This document shows, piece after piece, positions 15,725-24,987 of a stretch of DNA of 64,000 nucleotides; within the stretch, counting starts at the first letter, position 1, and every line of letters starts with the position of its first letter. The translations under genes and the position numbers were made by a program. The stretch spans positions 1 through 64,000 of the forward strand of contig DASVPO010000008.1 in NCBI GenBank assembly GCA_036382855.1. Reading direction: 5' to 3'. The notes beneath the pieces are model-generated. The model was given only the letters and a program-made list of their open reading frames with translations, was not told where the DNA came from and made no database searches. The stretch is from DASVTR01 sp036382855 (lineage in GTDB: Bacteria > Acidobacteriota > Blastocatellia > Pyrinomonadales > Pyrinomonadaceae).

Positions 15725-15952
15725 TCCCGGAGCAGACAAGACGATTGAGCGACAGAACTTTTCGCACGAACCCGGCAGCGTGAATCTTTCAATTCTGGAG
15801 AGACAAAACTCGCAGGTGAGAATAACAGAAGCGTGCGCTCGCGCACCAAGAAGAATCCGCCGACGGCCTTCCGAACGTCGTTGCCAACGCTCCCGCCTCA
15901 AGGGGCAGGCTTGATAAGAGGCCGTCGCCCTTTGCAAGCAAGGAGCAAAGAG
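15725..15952 (+). other. Long gene-free leader (possible structured 5' UTR)
   Basis: About 228 nt lie between the predicted promoter and the start of the 87-residue ORF. A long-range 8-bp pairing GACGGCCT (15862-15869) / AGGCCGTC (15919-15926) encloses a GC-rich stretch, and the ribosome site AGGAG (15941) lies just after it. This could control translation. I compared it by eye with common riboswitch classes and found no convincing match. Confidence 0.4.
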
Positions 15953-16216
15953 ATGGCTAAAAGATTAACCGAACGGCAACGCCTCGCTCTCAAACTCGAT
16001 TCATTAAACGACTCAGAGGTCAACGAAGTCTTAGACTATATCTCGATTATGGAGTCAATGCGGCGTGCAACGGCTGTCCCCGGTTTATGGGAAGATGAAT
16101 TGGTCGCGCTCCTTGCCGATGCTCCCGAAAACAGGCGCGCTCGGCAGGTCTTCGAGTGGGAAGCCGTACGCCGCAAGGCCGACCGCCGCGCGGCAACTCT
16201 ACACCCGCGCGCCTGA
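15953..16216 (+). CDS. Small conserved-looking helical protein, unknown function
   Basis: This 87-residue protein has a strong ribosome site (AGGAG, 7-nt spacing) and ATG 15953. The first half is charged and helical (LTERQRLALKLDSLNDSEVN, then EVLDYISIMESMRR). A WEDELVALLADAP segment and a basic C-terminus follow. It has no signal peptide or membrane helix. A longer upstream in-frame start at 15833 is rejected because it would read through the leader. I do not recognise a family. The HEAT-repeat gene starts 6 nt downstream, so they are probably cotranscribed. Confidence 0.65.
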   Translation: MAKRLTERQRLALKLDSLNDSEVNEVLDYISIMESMRRATAVPGLWEDELVALLADAPENRRARQVFEWEAVRRKADRRAATLHPRA

Positions 16217-16222
16217 ATCCGC

Positions 16223-17101
16223 ATGAAAACGGAAACGCTCGCGAACAAGCCTCTGCATCACTCGCAAGGTGGGCCAACTCGCCTCGCGTTCGCGCTGGCC
16301 TTCATTCTCTGCGCCGGGTTTTACTTTAACGCGTCGGCGCAGTTGCCTGCCGAGCAAAGATGCCTGCCACCAAGCGCCGGTTCGGCCTCGCTCCAACAGC
16401 AAATAGAGATTCAGAGTCGCCGCCTTTCTTCTTCGGATGTTGAAGAAAGGCGTTGCTCCGCGATGAGCCTCGGCTGGATGAATCGTGCGGATAGCTCGCG
16501 CGCGGCCGCTGCGGCTTTGCGTGATTCGGCATCAATCGTCCGTGCCACGGCCGCACGCGCAATCCTCTCGCTTCCAGGCGATGAAGCCGCCACCCTTCTG
16601 CTTCCACTCTTAAACGACCGCGAAGAGTTTGTCCGGCAGGAAACAGCCTACGCGCTCGGTGAGACGCGCAGCCGACTGGCGACCGCACGGCTATTAACGA
16701 TACTCGAAAAAGAGAAGATGGATAGCGTGCGCGGCGCGGCGGTAGTCGCCCTCGGCCTGATTCGCGACGAGACTGCTGTTGTGGCTTTGACGCAAATTCT
16801 GGATTTACGCACGAGCCGGCGGAAGAAGAATGAGAATGAGTTTGTACGTCGCGCGGCCGCAGTCGCGCTCGGACAAATCGGCAGTCGTGCTAGCGTCCCA
16901 GCCCTAATCGTCGCGCTTGCGGATGAGCGTGCGCCAAATGACGTGCGCCGCGAGTCCGCTCGCTCGCTTGGTTTAATCGGCGACGCGGCGGTCGTCGCTC
17001 CCCTGCGCAGCGTGCTGGCATCGCCTGACCCCTACCTCTCACGCATAGCTTACGAAGCGCTGCTCAAAATCTCGCCCGCCGAAGCCACGCGCCCAACGTA
17101 G
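16223..17101 (+). CDS. Exported HEAT-repeat (PBS-lyase-like) protein
   Basis: A signal peptide (LAFALAFILCAGFYFNASA, cut before QLPAE) directs export. The mature part consists of about six HEAT-like helical pairs with the repeated pattern VR..AA.ALG.I.......L...L.D, for example VRGAAVVALGLIRDETAVVA and VRRAAAVALGQIGSRASVPA. Such solenoids bind partner proteins; no catalytic residues are expected. It probably works in the periplasm as a scaffold. It lies 6 nt after the small gene and ends 1 nt before a GTAAAAG hairpin. Confidence 0.85.
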   Translation: MKTETLANKPLHHSQGGPTRLAFALAFILCAGFYFNASAQLPAEQRCLPPSAGSASLQQQIEIQSRRLSSSDVEERRCSAMSLGWMNRADSSRAAAAALRDSASIVRATAARAILSLPGDEAATLLLPLLNDREEFVRQETAYALGETRSRLATARLLTILEKEKMDSVRGAAVVALGLIRDETAVVALTQILDLRTSRRKKNENEFVRRAAAVALGQIGSRASVPALIVALADERAPNDVRRESARSLGLIGDAAVVAPLRSVLASPDPYLSRIAYEALLKISPAEATRPT

Positions 17102-17218
17102 AAGGTAAAAGTAAAAAGGCAAAAGGTAAAAGTTAGAGAAAGACTAAAGGCAAAAGGGAAGACAAGCAGCTTGCTCTTCGTCTTCCCTTTTGCCTTTTAC
17201 CTTTTGCCTTTTACCTTA
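17102..17218. repeat. Tandem-word hairpin, GTAAAAG/GGTAAAA family (copy 3)
   Basis: Arms of GGTAAAAG/GGCAAAAG words face CTTTTGCC/CTTTTACC words. The inner stem GGGAAGAC/GTCTTCCC encloses AAGCAGCTTGCTCTTC. It fills the gap between two convergent genes, where it could terminate both transcripts. Confidence 0.88.
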
Positions 17219-17219
17219 C

Positions 17220-18443
17220 TTAGCTTTCGGTCTTATCGCCGCGGCCTTGGCCCTTGCGTGCGGCCTTCGTTTGCGGAATCGGCATCCCGACGCCGCCCGA
17301 TTTAGACTCCAACTCTTCCTGCGCCTCTTCCGCTCCGGGCGACTCGTGAATCAGAGCGCCGCCTGAACGCTTCGAGAAGGTGAGCTTCGTGCCCGTTCCG
17401 TTGAGGTCAACGTTGACGAGGTCGCCAAGGCCGACCTGATTGGTCGCGACGAGGTTCGAGAGCGGGTAGACCAGAAAACGCTCTATGGCCCGCTTCAGGT
17501 GGCGCGCGCCGTACTTGAAGTCAATACCTTCCTTCAGCAGCAGGTCTTTGGCAGCGTCCGTACACTGGAAGATAAACTTCGTTCCGGCAGAGCCCATGAT
17601 GCGGTCCTGAATGGCCTGCAACTCAAGGTCAAGAATCTGCCGCAGGTGGTGCTCCTTCAAACTACGGAAGACCACAACCTTGTCAATGCGGTTCATAAAC
17701 TCCGGCGAAAACTTACGACGCGCCGCTTCGACGGCCGTGCGGTAAATCTTCTGGTCAACTTCCGAATCGGAGTTGGCCTGAGCGCCCTTGCCGGGAGCGA
17801 AACCGATGCCGCCCGAAATCAACTCCGACATCTCACGCGCTCCCAGATTCGAGGTCATAATGACCATCGTCTTCGAGAAATCAACGCGACGGTTATCGCC
17901 GAGCGTCAGCGTCGCTTTGTCGAGAATGCCGAGCAGCAGTTGCCAGAGGCTATCTGAAGCCTTCTCGATTTCGTCGAAGAGAATAAGCGAGAGTTTCGTC
18001 TCTTCCGTGTGCATGCGGTCGAGGTTTTCCTGCGTCAGCATCGGAGAAGTCTCGCGGTGGCCTAAGTATCCCGGAGGCGAGCCGATGAGCTTCGCGATTT
18101 CATGCGAATGCTGAAACTCCGCGCAGTCAATCTTGACGACCGCGTTCGGATCGCCGAAGAGCACTTCGGCCGCAGCCTCTACGACGCGCGTTTTACCTGA
18201 GCCGGTCGGCCCTAAAAAGAGCATCGTGCCGACGGGCCGGTTCGGCGGATTCATGCCCGCCAGAAAAATCTGGTAGAGGCCGCTCATACGACGCACGGCG
18301 CGCTCCTGGCCCACGATGCGGTGGCTCAGCTTCTCTTCAAACTCCTGCGCGCGCGGGCTTTTTTGATCTGGATCGAGGAAGACCGTTTCCATTTTGTGAT
18401 TCTGTTTTTCCATTTCCATTTCGAGTTCTAACTCTGCAATCAT
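17220..18443 (-). CDS. Single-AAA Clp-like ATPase
   Basis: The 407-residue protein corresponds to the second AAA+ module of ClpA/ClpB plus its small C-terminal domain. Visible are VGQERAVRRM, Walker A GPTGSGKT, the pore-region GSPPGYLGH, Walker B LILFDEIEKAS, sensor-1 TSNLGARE, the arginine-finger region RRKFSPEFMNRID and the sensor-2 region YGARHLKRAI. It lacks the ClpN domain and the first AAA module that ClpA/B/C carry. An acidic N-terminal helix (ELELEMEMEKQNHK) replaces them. It probably forms a hexameric unfoldase. The start is the ATG at 18443 with a perfect AAGGAGG site; an upstream start at 18461 is less likely. No ClpP gene is adjacent. Confidence 0.85.
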   Translation of the reverse strand: MIAELELEMEMEKQNHKMETVFLDPDQKSPRAQEFEEKLSHRIVGQERAVRRMSGLYQIFLAGMNPPNRPVGTMLFLGPTGSGKTRVVEAAAEVLFGDPNAVVKIDCAEFQHSHEIAKLIGSPPGYLGHRETSPMLTQENLDRMHTEETKLSLILFDEIEKASDSLWQLLLGILDKATLTLGDNRRVDFSKTMVIMTSNLGAREMSELISGGIGFAPGKGAQANSDSEVDQKIYRTAVEAARRKFSPEFMNRIDKVVVFRSLKEHHLRQILDLELQAIQDRIMGSAGTKFIFQCTDAAKDLLLKEGIDFKYGARHLKRAIERFLVYPLSNLVATNQVGLGDLVNVDLNGTGTKLTFSKRSGGALIHESPGAEEAQEELESKSGGVGMPIPQTKAARKGQGRGDKTES

Positions 18444-18910
18444 GGCCGTCCTCCTTCGCATGAGCGATCAGCGGCGACGTGTTTTAAGTTCGAGGTTTAT
18501 GGAAATTCGACCGCGAGTGGTCGCCTCCAGCCTCGTCTGGGCCACATCCCCAACCACCTGCCATGCAAAGAACGAACCACTAACCTAATTGATGCGAGCC
18601 AGCGGAGGCGAGTTTGCCAAAATTCGAGTCCGAGGCCCGACGCCTTTTTTAACCAGACGCTATATATACGACAAAGCCGTGATTGTCACCACAAAATATC
18701 AGGAAATTGAAAAAATTGACGAGAGGCCCTGCGCTCGAAGCGGCAGGCGCATTGACAAATAGCGGCAGAAGAAAACTGACAAATACTGTCTTCCCTACGA
18801 GTTTTTGGATAAGCGTGGAGACTCCAGTGCACCTAAACGTGAGGCGATTTACTCATAACGTTGTTCGCGGATGCGCGGCGAGGGCGTGGTTCCTACGGGT
18901 TGCCTGACGT
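18444..18910. other. Gene-free region upstream of the Clp-like gene
   Basis: No credible ORF is present. A direct repeat TGACAAATA (18753-18761 and 18777-18785, starts 24 nt apart) lies in it. On the minus strand TATATA (about 18661-18668) could be a -10 box for the Clp-like gene, but its -35 is poor. No CIRCE element is seen. Confidence 0.4.
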
Positions 18911-18948
18911 AAAAGAAAAGGGCTTGGCGCATCTTGCTACAAGCCCTG
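18911..18948 (-). terminator. Terminator for the inositol-phosphate synthase gene
   Basis: On the minus strand the stem AGGGCTTG/CAAGCCCT with a 13-nt loop is followed by TTTCTTTTA. It lies about 36 nt after the stop of the gene ending at 18984. Confidence 0.75.
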
Positions 18949-18983
18949 ATTGATGGATGAAAGGGAAGCTTATCGAATGTTTG

Positions 18984-20300
<1,317 letters not shown>

Positions 20301-20318
20301 GTCTAGTTTCCTTCCAAG

Positions 20319-20324
20319 ATTATA
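20319..20324 (-). promoter_or_regulatory. -10 box (TATAAT) upstream of ino1
   Basis: TATAAT on the minus strand lies 19 nt before the ATG. It would give a very short leader that still includes the AAGGA site. No convincing -35 was found. Confidence 0.35.
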
Positions 20325-20466
20325 TTGAGAACAGCATAGACGCAGAGACTCGTCGCCGTCTCGTCATATCTTGCGCAGTCCTGTCGCCGGATTGCTACTT
20401 CGGAGACTTAATGCAGGATTTTAGATTCGTGCCGCCGCTTTTTGACGAACATCCGGCCGATGGCCT

Positions 20467-21312
20467 CTAGCCTCTGACGAGCGCATTGCGGAAGGCGCTG
20501 GGCGAGAGCCCTGTGAGTTGACGGAAGGCTTTGGCGAAGTGGCTGGGGCTGTCATAGCCGACGCGGGCGCTGACTTCCGTGATGGAGAGGTCTGTATCTG
20601 CGAGCAGGGATTGCGCGCGGGCTGTGCGCAGAGATGCAAGGTAGGCGTGCGGAGTTGCGCCCGTGAGTTTCTTGAAGAGGCGCGCGAAGTGGAAGGGCGA
20701 GAGATGAGCGGCGGCTGCTATCTCTTCAAGCGGCAAACTCTCTTCGAGGCGCGCGTGCATGAGTTCGACGGCGCGACGGATGCGCCTGTCAACGAGACCG
20801 GCGCGCGATAGCTCTAGCTCCGGCGAGCGGCGCATGCTCGAATGATGACGGAGCAACTGAACGATAACCTGTTCGACGAGCGCCGCGACGACCAACTCCT
20901 GCCCGGCTTCCGCTTGAATTAACTCTGCTGCCAAATCGTGAGCCAGGCGCGCAAGCTGCGCGTTGTGGCCGACCACGTTGTCGGAGAAGATGACGTTGCT
21001 GCCGGAGCTAATGAGTTGCATACGGGCAGCGGCGTCGAGCATCAGGGCGGGTGAGAGCGTGAGCGTTAAAAGTTCGGTCTCGCGTCCTCTGGCGGCGGAG
21101 GGCGCACCGGGGTTAAGCAGAAGGGCGTTGCCTTCTGTTAGTGTGAGCGCGCGGCCTGTGAGGTCGCAGGAGAGATGGCCCTTGAGAAGAAAGAGGGTTG
21201 TGTAGTCAGCACGCGCTTCATTCGTCCAGCGTGTGCGCTGCGCGCGGCTGTAATGAGCGACGTACTGAGGACGCAGGAAAATCCTATCGGATTGATTCTG
21301 AGTTTGACTCAT
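20467..21312 (-). CDS. AraC-family transcriptional regulator
   Basis: The C-terminal ~100 residues contain two helix-turn-helix motifs of the AraC/XylS type (LEEIAAAAHLSPFHFARLFK, then SITEVSARVGYDSPSHFAKA) and the family ending F..LTGLSPSAFR. The N-terminal ~150 residues look like a cupin sensor domain (LFLLKGHLSCDL...LTEGNALLLNPG). It probably binds a small molecule and activates a nearby or distant operon; the target is unknown. I start it at ATG 21312 (MSQTQNQ); a start at 21330 adds six residues. It lies downstream of the glycerophosphodiesterase gene on the same strand with a 36-nt gap. Confidence 0.9.
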   Translation of the reverse strand: MSQTQNQSDRIFLRPQYVAHYSRAQRTRWTNEARADYTTLFLLKGHLSCDLTGRALTLTEGNALLLNPGAPSAARGRETELLTLTLSPALMLDAAARMQLISSGSNVIFSDNVVGHNAQLARLAHDLAAELIQAEAGQELVVAALVEQVIVQLLRHHSSMRRSPELELSRAGLVDRRIRRAVELMHARLEESLPLEEIAAAAHLSPFHFARLFKKLTGATPHAYLASLRTARAQSLLADTDLSITEVSARVGYDSPSHFAKAFRQLTGLSPSAFRNALVRG

Positions 21313-21348
21313 CAAACGGATAGCGGACAAAGCTTGACGACTTCTTGC

Positions 21349-22158
21349 TCAGGCGTCGAGCAGCCTCGCGAGCCGTGCGCGCATCTGCGCCGGTTTGTTT
21401 GTGATAAGGGCGTGGACGCCTAACTCCCGCCCGCGCTTGACCCACGCAGGATTATCAACCGTCCACACGACTACGTTCAGCCCGCGACACCGCGCGGCTT
21501 CAATAACACGACGCGTGGCGAGCGTGCGATGCAGGGCAATCTCGTCGGCACGGTAATGAATCGCACGCTCGACAAGTTTACGCGCAAACGGTATAGGGCG
21601 CGAGAGCTTCGGCTCAAACAAGGCGGCGGTGCGAATTCCGGGAGCTTGTTGCTTGAGCGCGGCGATGGCTTCGAGCGTGAAGCTTTCGACGACGACGCGG
21701 TCAACCAAGGCGTAGGCGCGGACGAGTCGTGCAACTCCGGCGGCCAACTCATTGCTCTCAAACTCCGTGCATTTCATCTCGACGTAGAGCACAACTCGCC
21801 GCTCTTTCATCAACTCGAAGACGCGTGCGAGCGTGGGGATTCTCTCTGCGGCGTAGGCGGGCTGAGCTTGGGTTGGGTAACGCAGGTTGAACCACGTTCC
21901 GACATCAACCTTGCTCAACTCGGAAGATGAAAGGGTAGCTACAGAGCCTTCGCGGAGGCCGGTGCGACGCAGGGTTGCGTCGTGGATGACGACGGGAACG
22001 CGGTCGCTTGCGAGTTGCACGTCGAATTCGATGCCGTCCGCTCCGTCCGTTAGAGCGCGCTCGAAGGCGGCCAGCGTGTTTTCAGGAGCGACTGCGGAAG
22101 CGCCTCTGTGTCCGATGATGAGAGGGAAGCTGTGGGCGCGTCGGGCTTGGTCATTCAT
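21349..22158 (-). CDS. ugpQ: Glycerophosphodiester phosphodiesterase
   Basis: The protein has the GDPD TIM-barrel signature: IIGHRGASAVAPENTLAAFERAL (catalytic H and R, positions about 16-38), GIEFDVQLASD (metal E and D), VVIHDATLRRT (second catalytic His) and late WTVDNPAWV. It hydrolyses deacylated phospholipids to glycerol-3-phosphate and an alcohol. There is no signal peptide, so it is cytoplasmic. The length (269) is normal. Its start overlaps the stop of the GH57 gene by 4 nt (ATGA), showing one transcript. Confidence 0.92.
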   Translation of the reverse strand: MNDQARRAHSFPLIIGHRGASAVAPENTLAAFERALTDGADGIEFDVQLASDRVPVVIHDATLRRTGLREGSVATLSSSELSKVDVGTWFNLRYPTQAQPAYAAERIPTLARVFELMKERRVVLYVEMKCTEFESNELAAGVARLVRAYALVDRVVVESFTLEAIAALKQQAPGIRTAALFEPKLSRPIPFARKLVERAIHYRADEIALHRTLATRRVIEAARCRGLNVVVWTVDNPAWVKRGRELGVHALITNKPAQMRARLARLLDA

Positions 22159-23753
22159 CTGGAGCGGTAGGTGCGGTAGTCTAGTTCAGCGAAAATGTTG
22201 TCGCGCGATTCGATTTCGGTGAGGCGTTCTCCGTCAATGCGGTTCTGCTCTATGTCGTCCGCGAGCGCGTTGAAGCGGCGTATGTGTGAGCGGAAGCGGC
22301 GCGTGGCGTACTCGACCGTCGTGCCCTGATAAATTTGAAAGGCCCAGTCGCTCGATTGGGCGAGCAGTAGTTCGCGTGCTGCCTGATTGAGAGCGCGGCG
22401 CAGAGGAGCGTCCGCCAAAGGATGCGCGTTCGCAAGCGTGGTCATACGCTCTTCGGCGGCCTGCTGGTGCGGATACATCCAAGAGTTTGCTTCGTTGAGC
22501 CAGACCTTGAAGTAGCCGTCTTCGCCCCAGGAGGATTGCGAGGGCTGTTGCGTCTGAATGGGGACGCCCGCATCCAGATAGTCGCCGGGTGAGATGGCCT
22601 GAATGGTCTGCTGGTCCCAGTGGAGCTTACGGAAAACGAAGTCTATGAACTGCGGTCCTTCGTACCACCAGTGGCCGAAAAGCTCTGCATCGTATGGAGA
22701 GACGACGAGCGGCGCGCGGCCATGAAAAGTGGTGTGCAGCTGCTCGGCCTGACTGATGCGTTTGCCAACGAAGTCGTCTGCGTTAATGGCTGCGCGTTCG
22801 CGTGCCAAGGTCGGATTGTAGGGCTGCTTGTCCTCCTGCGAGACATCGCGGCCCGTGATGCGGTAATACTTGAGGCCGAGGTGACGGCGCTCGCCGCCCG
22901 CGTGCAGGTGCGGCAAGAGATAATCGAGCGGTGCGTCCCAGCCGAGGTCGCGGTAGAACTCGCGATAGTTTGCATGGCCCGGATAGCCTACGACCGAACT
23001 CCAGACCTGCTGGCTCGTCTCCAGATCGCGCGCGAAGACGGCGACGCCGTTCGGACAACGCACGGGCGCATAGACGCCGTAGCGCGGGCGCGGCTCGCCG
23101 TAGAGAATGGCGTGTGTGTCGGAGATGAAATATTCGATACCGGCTCCGGCCAGCAAGTCTTCAACGCCCGGCTCATACGCGCATTCGGGCAGCCAGATGC
23201 CGCGCGGGCTTCTGCCAAAGTGTTTGCGGTAGTTGTTGACGGCAACAGAGATTTGCGCGCGTTTCGCTTCGGGCGTGGAAATGAGCGGGAGAAAGCCGTG
23301 CGTTGCGCCGCAGGTGATGATTTCCAGCACGCCTTCATCCTGCAACTCACGGAAGGCACGGACGAGATTACGATTATAACGAGTGGTCCAGAGATGATGA
23401 GCGGCGCTCAAAGTCTCTTTGTACATGCGTGCGACCGGGTGAAACTCCGGCGCTTCGCGAGAGGTACGCGAGAGTTCCTTTTCAGAAAGCGCGAGCAGAT
23501 TTTCGAGGTGGCGCGTATAGCGCTCTTGCAGGAGCGAATCAGAGAGCATTTCGCAGAGCGGCGGCGAGACGTTCATCGCCAGACGCGGCTGTGCGCCGCT
23601 CGCTTGAAGGTTTGAGAAGACGAAGATGAGCGGCAGGTAGACTTCCGTTATCGCTTCGTAGAGCCAGTCTTCTTCCAAGAATTCCGGGTGCTCTGGATGA
23701 CGCACGAAGGGCAGGTGCGCGTGGAGTATCAGACTGAAGAAACCTGTGGGCAT
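22155..23753 (-). CDS. GH57 alpha-glucan branching enzyme (DUF1957 type)
   Basis: The 532-residue protein begins with the GH57 signature FSLILHAHLPFVRHPEHPEF. The nucleophile region GIWLPECAYEPG, the acid/base region VVSPYDAELFGHWWYEGPQF and the C-terminal helical domain (SDWAFQIYQGTTVEYA) fit 1,4-alpha-glucan branching enzymes of GH57/DUF1957. It would make alpha-1,6 branches in glycogen. The start is ATG 23753; the longer reading to 23798 only translates the GATGAAC hairpin. No Shine-Dalgarno sequence is visible. DUF4912, which often accompanies this enzyme, lies upstream. Confidence 0.92.
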   Translation of the reverse strand: MPTGFFSLILHAHLPFVRHPEHPEFLEEDWLYEAITEVYLPLIFVFSNLQASGAQPRLAMNVSPPLCEMLSDSLLQERYTRHLENLLALSEKELSRTSREAPEFHPVARMYKETLSAAHHLWTTRYNRNLVRAFRELQDEGVLEIITCGATHGFLPLISTPEAKRAQISVAVNNYRKHFGRSPRGIWLPECAYEPGVEDLLAGAGIEYFISDTHAILYGEPRPRYGVYAPVRCPNGVAVFARDLETSQQVWSSVVGYPGHANYREFYRDLGWDAPLDYLLPHLHAGGERRHLGLKYYRITGRDVSQEDKQPYNPTLARERAAINADDFVGKRISQAEQLHTTFHGRAPLVVSPYDAELFGHWWYEGPQFIDFVFRKLHWDQQTIQAISPGDYLDAGVPIQTQQPSQSSWGEDGYFKVWLNEANSWMYPHQQAAEERMTTLANAHPLADAPLRRALNQAARELLLAQSSDWAFQIYQGTTVEYATRRFRSHIRRFNALADDIEQNRIDGERLTEIESRDNIFAELDYRTYRSR

Positions 23754-23756
23754 AAT

Positions 23757-23821
23757 GAAACGATGAACGCGGAACGCGGAACGATGAAGTAAAGGCAAGA
23801 GGTTTTCAGTTCATCGTTCAC
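23757..23821. repeat. Tandem-word hairpin, GATGAAC family (copy 3)
   Basis: The left arm CGATGAACGCGGAACGCGGAACGATGAA faces a short right arm (GTTCATCGTTCAC), so the element is partly degenerate. It contains the TGA stop of the DUF4912 gene (23818-23820) and ends 3 nt from the GH57 start. Confidence 0.8.
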
Positions 23822-24783
23822 ACTTCGGCCTTTATACTTTTCAGTCTTCCGACGTTCATGCTTGGCATCCAGATGTGGAAGGGCCTGCGTGGCATGTTGA
23901 CCAGACTTGCTCCGACGACAAAACGCGCGACACGCCGCGCAGCCGCTTCGTCAAATTCATCGAAGGCAAAGAGGCTGGTCTGTATGCCGAGCGCTGAGCT
24001 TAAGATTTCCAGCAAGTAGGCTGAGCGGAGCGCTTCGCTGTGCTCGCGGCTGACGCCTTCGAGCCAACCGGCGAGCGTTGGCGAGAGCAGCCCGCTCAAA
24101 TCGTCCGGCTTGACGCCGAGCGCGAGCGCCGCCAGCAGGCTGCGCAGTTCGGCCTGCTCCGCCTCTCCGATTTCCACTATTTGTCCGCCAAGCCGTTCAG
24201 CGATGATACGCGTCGCCTCGTCGTGTGTCGCAAGGTCCGCGGCTTCGAGCGAGACTTCGAGCGCATCGCTGGCGTAGCCCGCTTCGTCAAGCACGCGCGC
24301 AAACTCTTCGGGCGAGACGCGAAAATCTTCCTCGACGGCAGTCGCGCGTGCAACTCCTGCGCGCGGCGTTTGCACCACGTTCGAGGAGAACAAACGAATG
24401 AAGGCGCGGCCCTGCGCGAAGAATCCAAGCTCCGCGCGGTAGGATTTACCGGGCTGCACTTTGAACCATTGCGAGCGCGACGCTGAAGCTTCGTGCCAGC
24501 TAACGTCGCCCGTCTCAACATTCGTTAGCCTGACGACCAGCGTATAGTGCGCGGCCTGTGCGCCGAAGGCACGACGCAGAGTTTCCAGAGGGTTGTGCGC
24601 AAACTCCCAGTAGAGATAGAGCTTGCGCGGCGATTGGGCCAACAAACGTATGCGGTCAACGTGATAAGCTTCGGGCAGCGGCTCATCCTCGGAGAGCGCA
24701 GCCAGCTTGTCGCTCAAGACGGCAGGCTGCGGCGCAGGCGGCGCTACGAATTGTTCGGAACTAACGGGGGAGAAAAGTGGCAT
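23818..24783 (-). CDS. DUF4912-domain protein
   Basis: Residues ~40-145 match the DUF4912 pattern: YHVDRIRLLAQSPRKLYLYW, then a beta-rich region (YTLVVRLTNVETG), WFKVQPGKSYRAELGF and ARAFIRLFSSNVV. In Acidobacteria and other groups this domain is found next to GH57 branching enzymes, as here. A carbohydrate-binding or scaffold role in glucan metabolism is inference. The C-terminal half is helical and not recognised. I start at ATG 24783; a GTG at 24807 is possible. Its stop codon lies inside the GATGAAC hairpin, and the last residue (GTG) comes from the element edge. Confidence 0.8.
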   Translation of the reverse strand: MPLFSPVSSEQFVAPPAPQPAVLSDKLAALSEDEPLPEAYHVDRIRLLAQSPRKLYLYWEFAHNPLETLRRAFGAQAAHYTLVVRLTNVETGDVSWHEASASRSQWFKVQPGKSYRAELGFFAQGRAFIRLFSSNVVQTPRAGVARATAVEEDFRVSPEEFARVLDEAGYASDALEVSLEAADLATHDEATRIIAERLGGQIVEIGEAEQAELRSLLAALALGVKPDDLSGLLSPTLAGWLEGVSREHSEALRSAYLLEILSSALGIQTSLFAFDEFDEAAARRVARFVVGASLVNMPRRPFHIWMPSMNVGRLKSIKAEV

Positions 24784-24927
24784 CGTGCATTTCTCGAACC
24801 GGCCCACGCGAGAGAGAAACGTTCCAGCACAGGACAGCGCATCACTTTAGTTGTTTGATTAAAGCAGGCTCAGTTTTACGGTATTGCAGGCGGAAAAGCA
24901 AGGATGAAGGAAGTCAGGAACAACGAC

Positions 24928-24964
24928 GAAAGCGCAGCTACTTATGTTAAGCAGCCGCGCTTTC
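24928..24964 (-). terminator. Hairpin downstream of the DUF3108 gene
   Basis: GAAAGCGC...GCGCTTTC with inner pairing (GCTGCTTA/TAAGTAGC) makes a long stem, 24 nt after the stop at 24988. There is no clear T-run on either side, so terminator function is uncertain. Confidence 0.5.
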
Positions 24965-24987
24965 ATTATCTCGACGCGTTCGTTTGT

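Noticed and set aside
15725..15952. Glycine-type riboswitch suggested by CTGGAGAGAC in the leader
   Set aside because: The rest of the glycine aptamer consensus is not found in the right order, so the likeness is probably chance.
22620..23615. 331-residue open frame on the plus strand
   Set aside because: It is antisense to the GH57 gene and has no domain signature or ribosome site.
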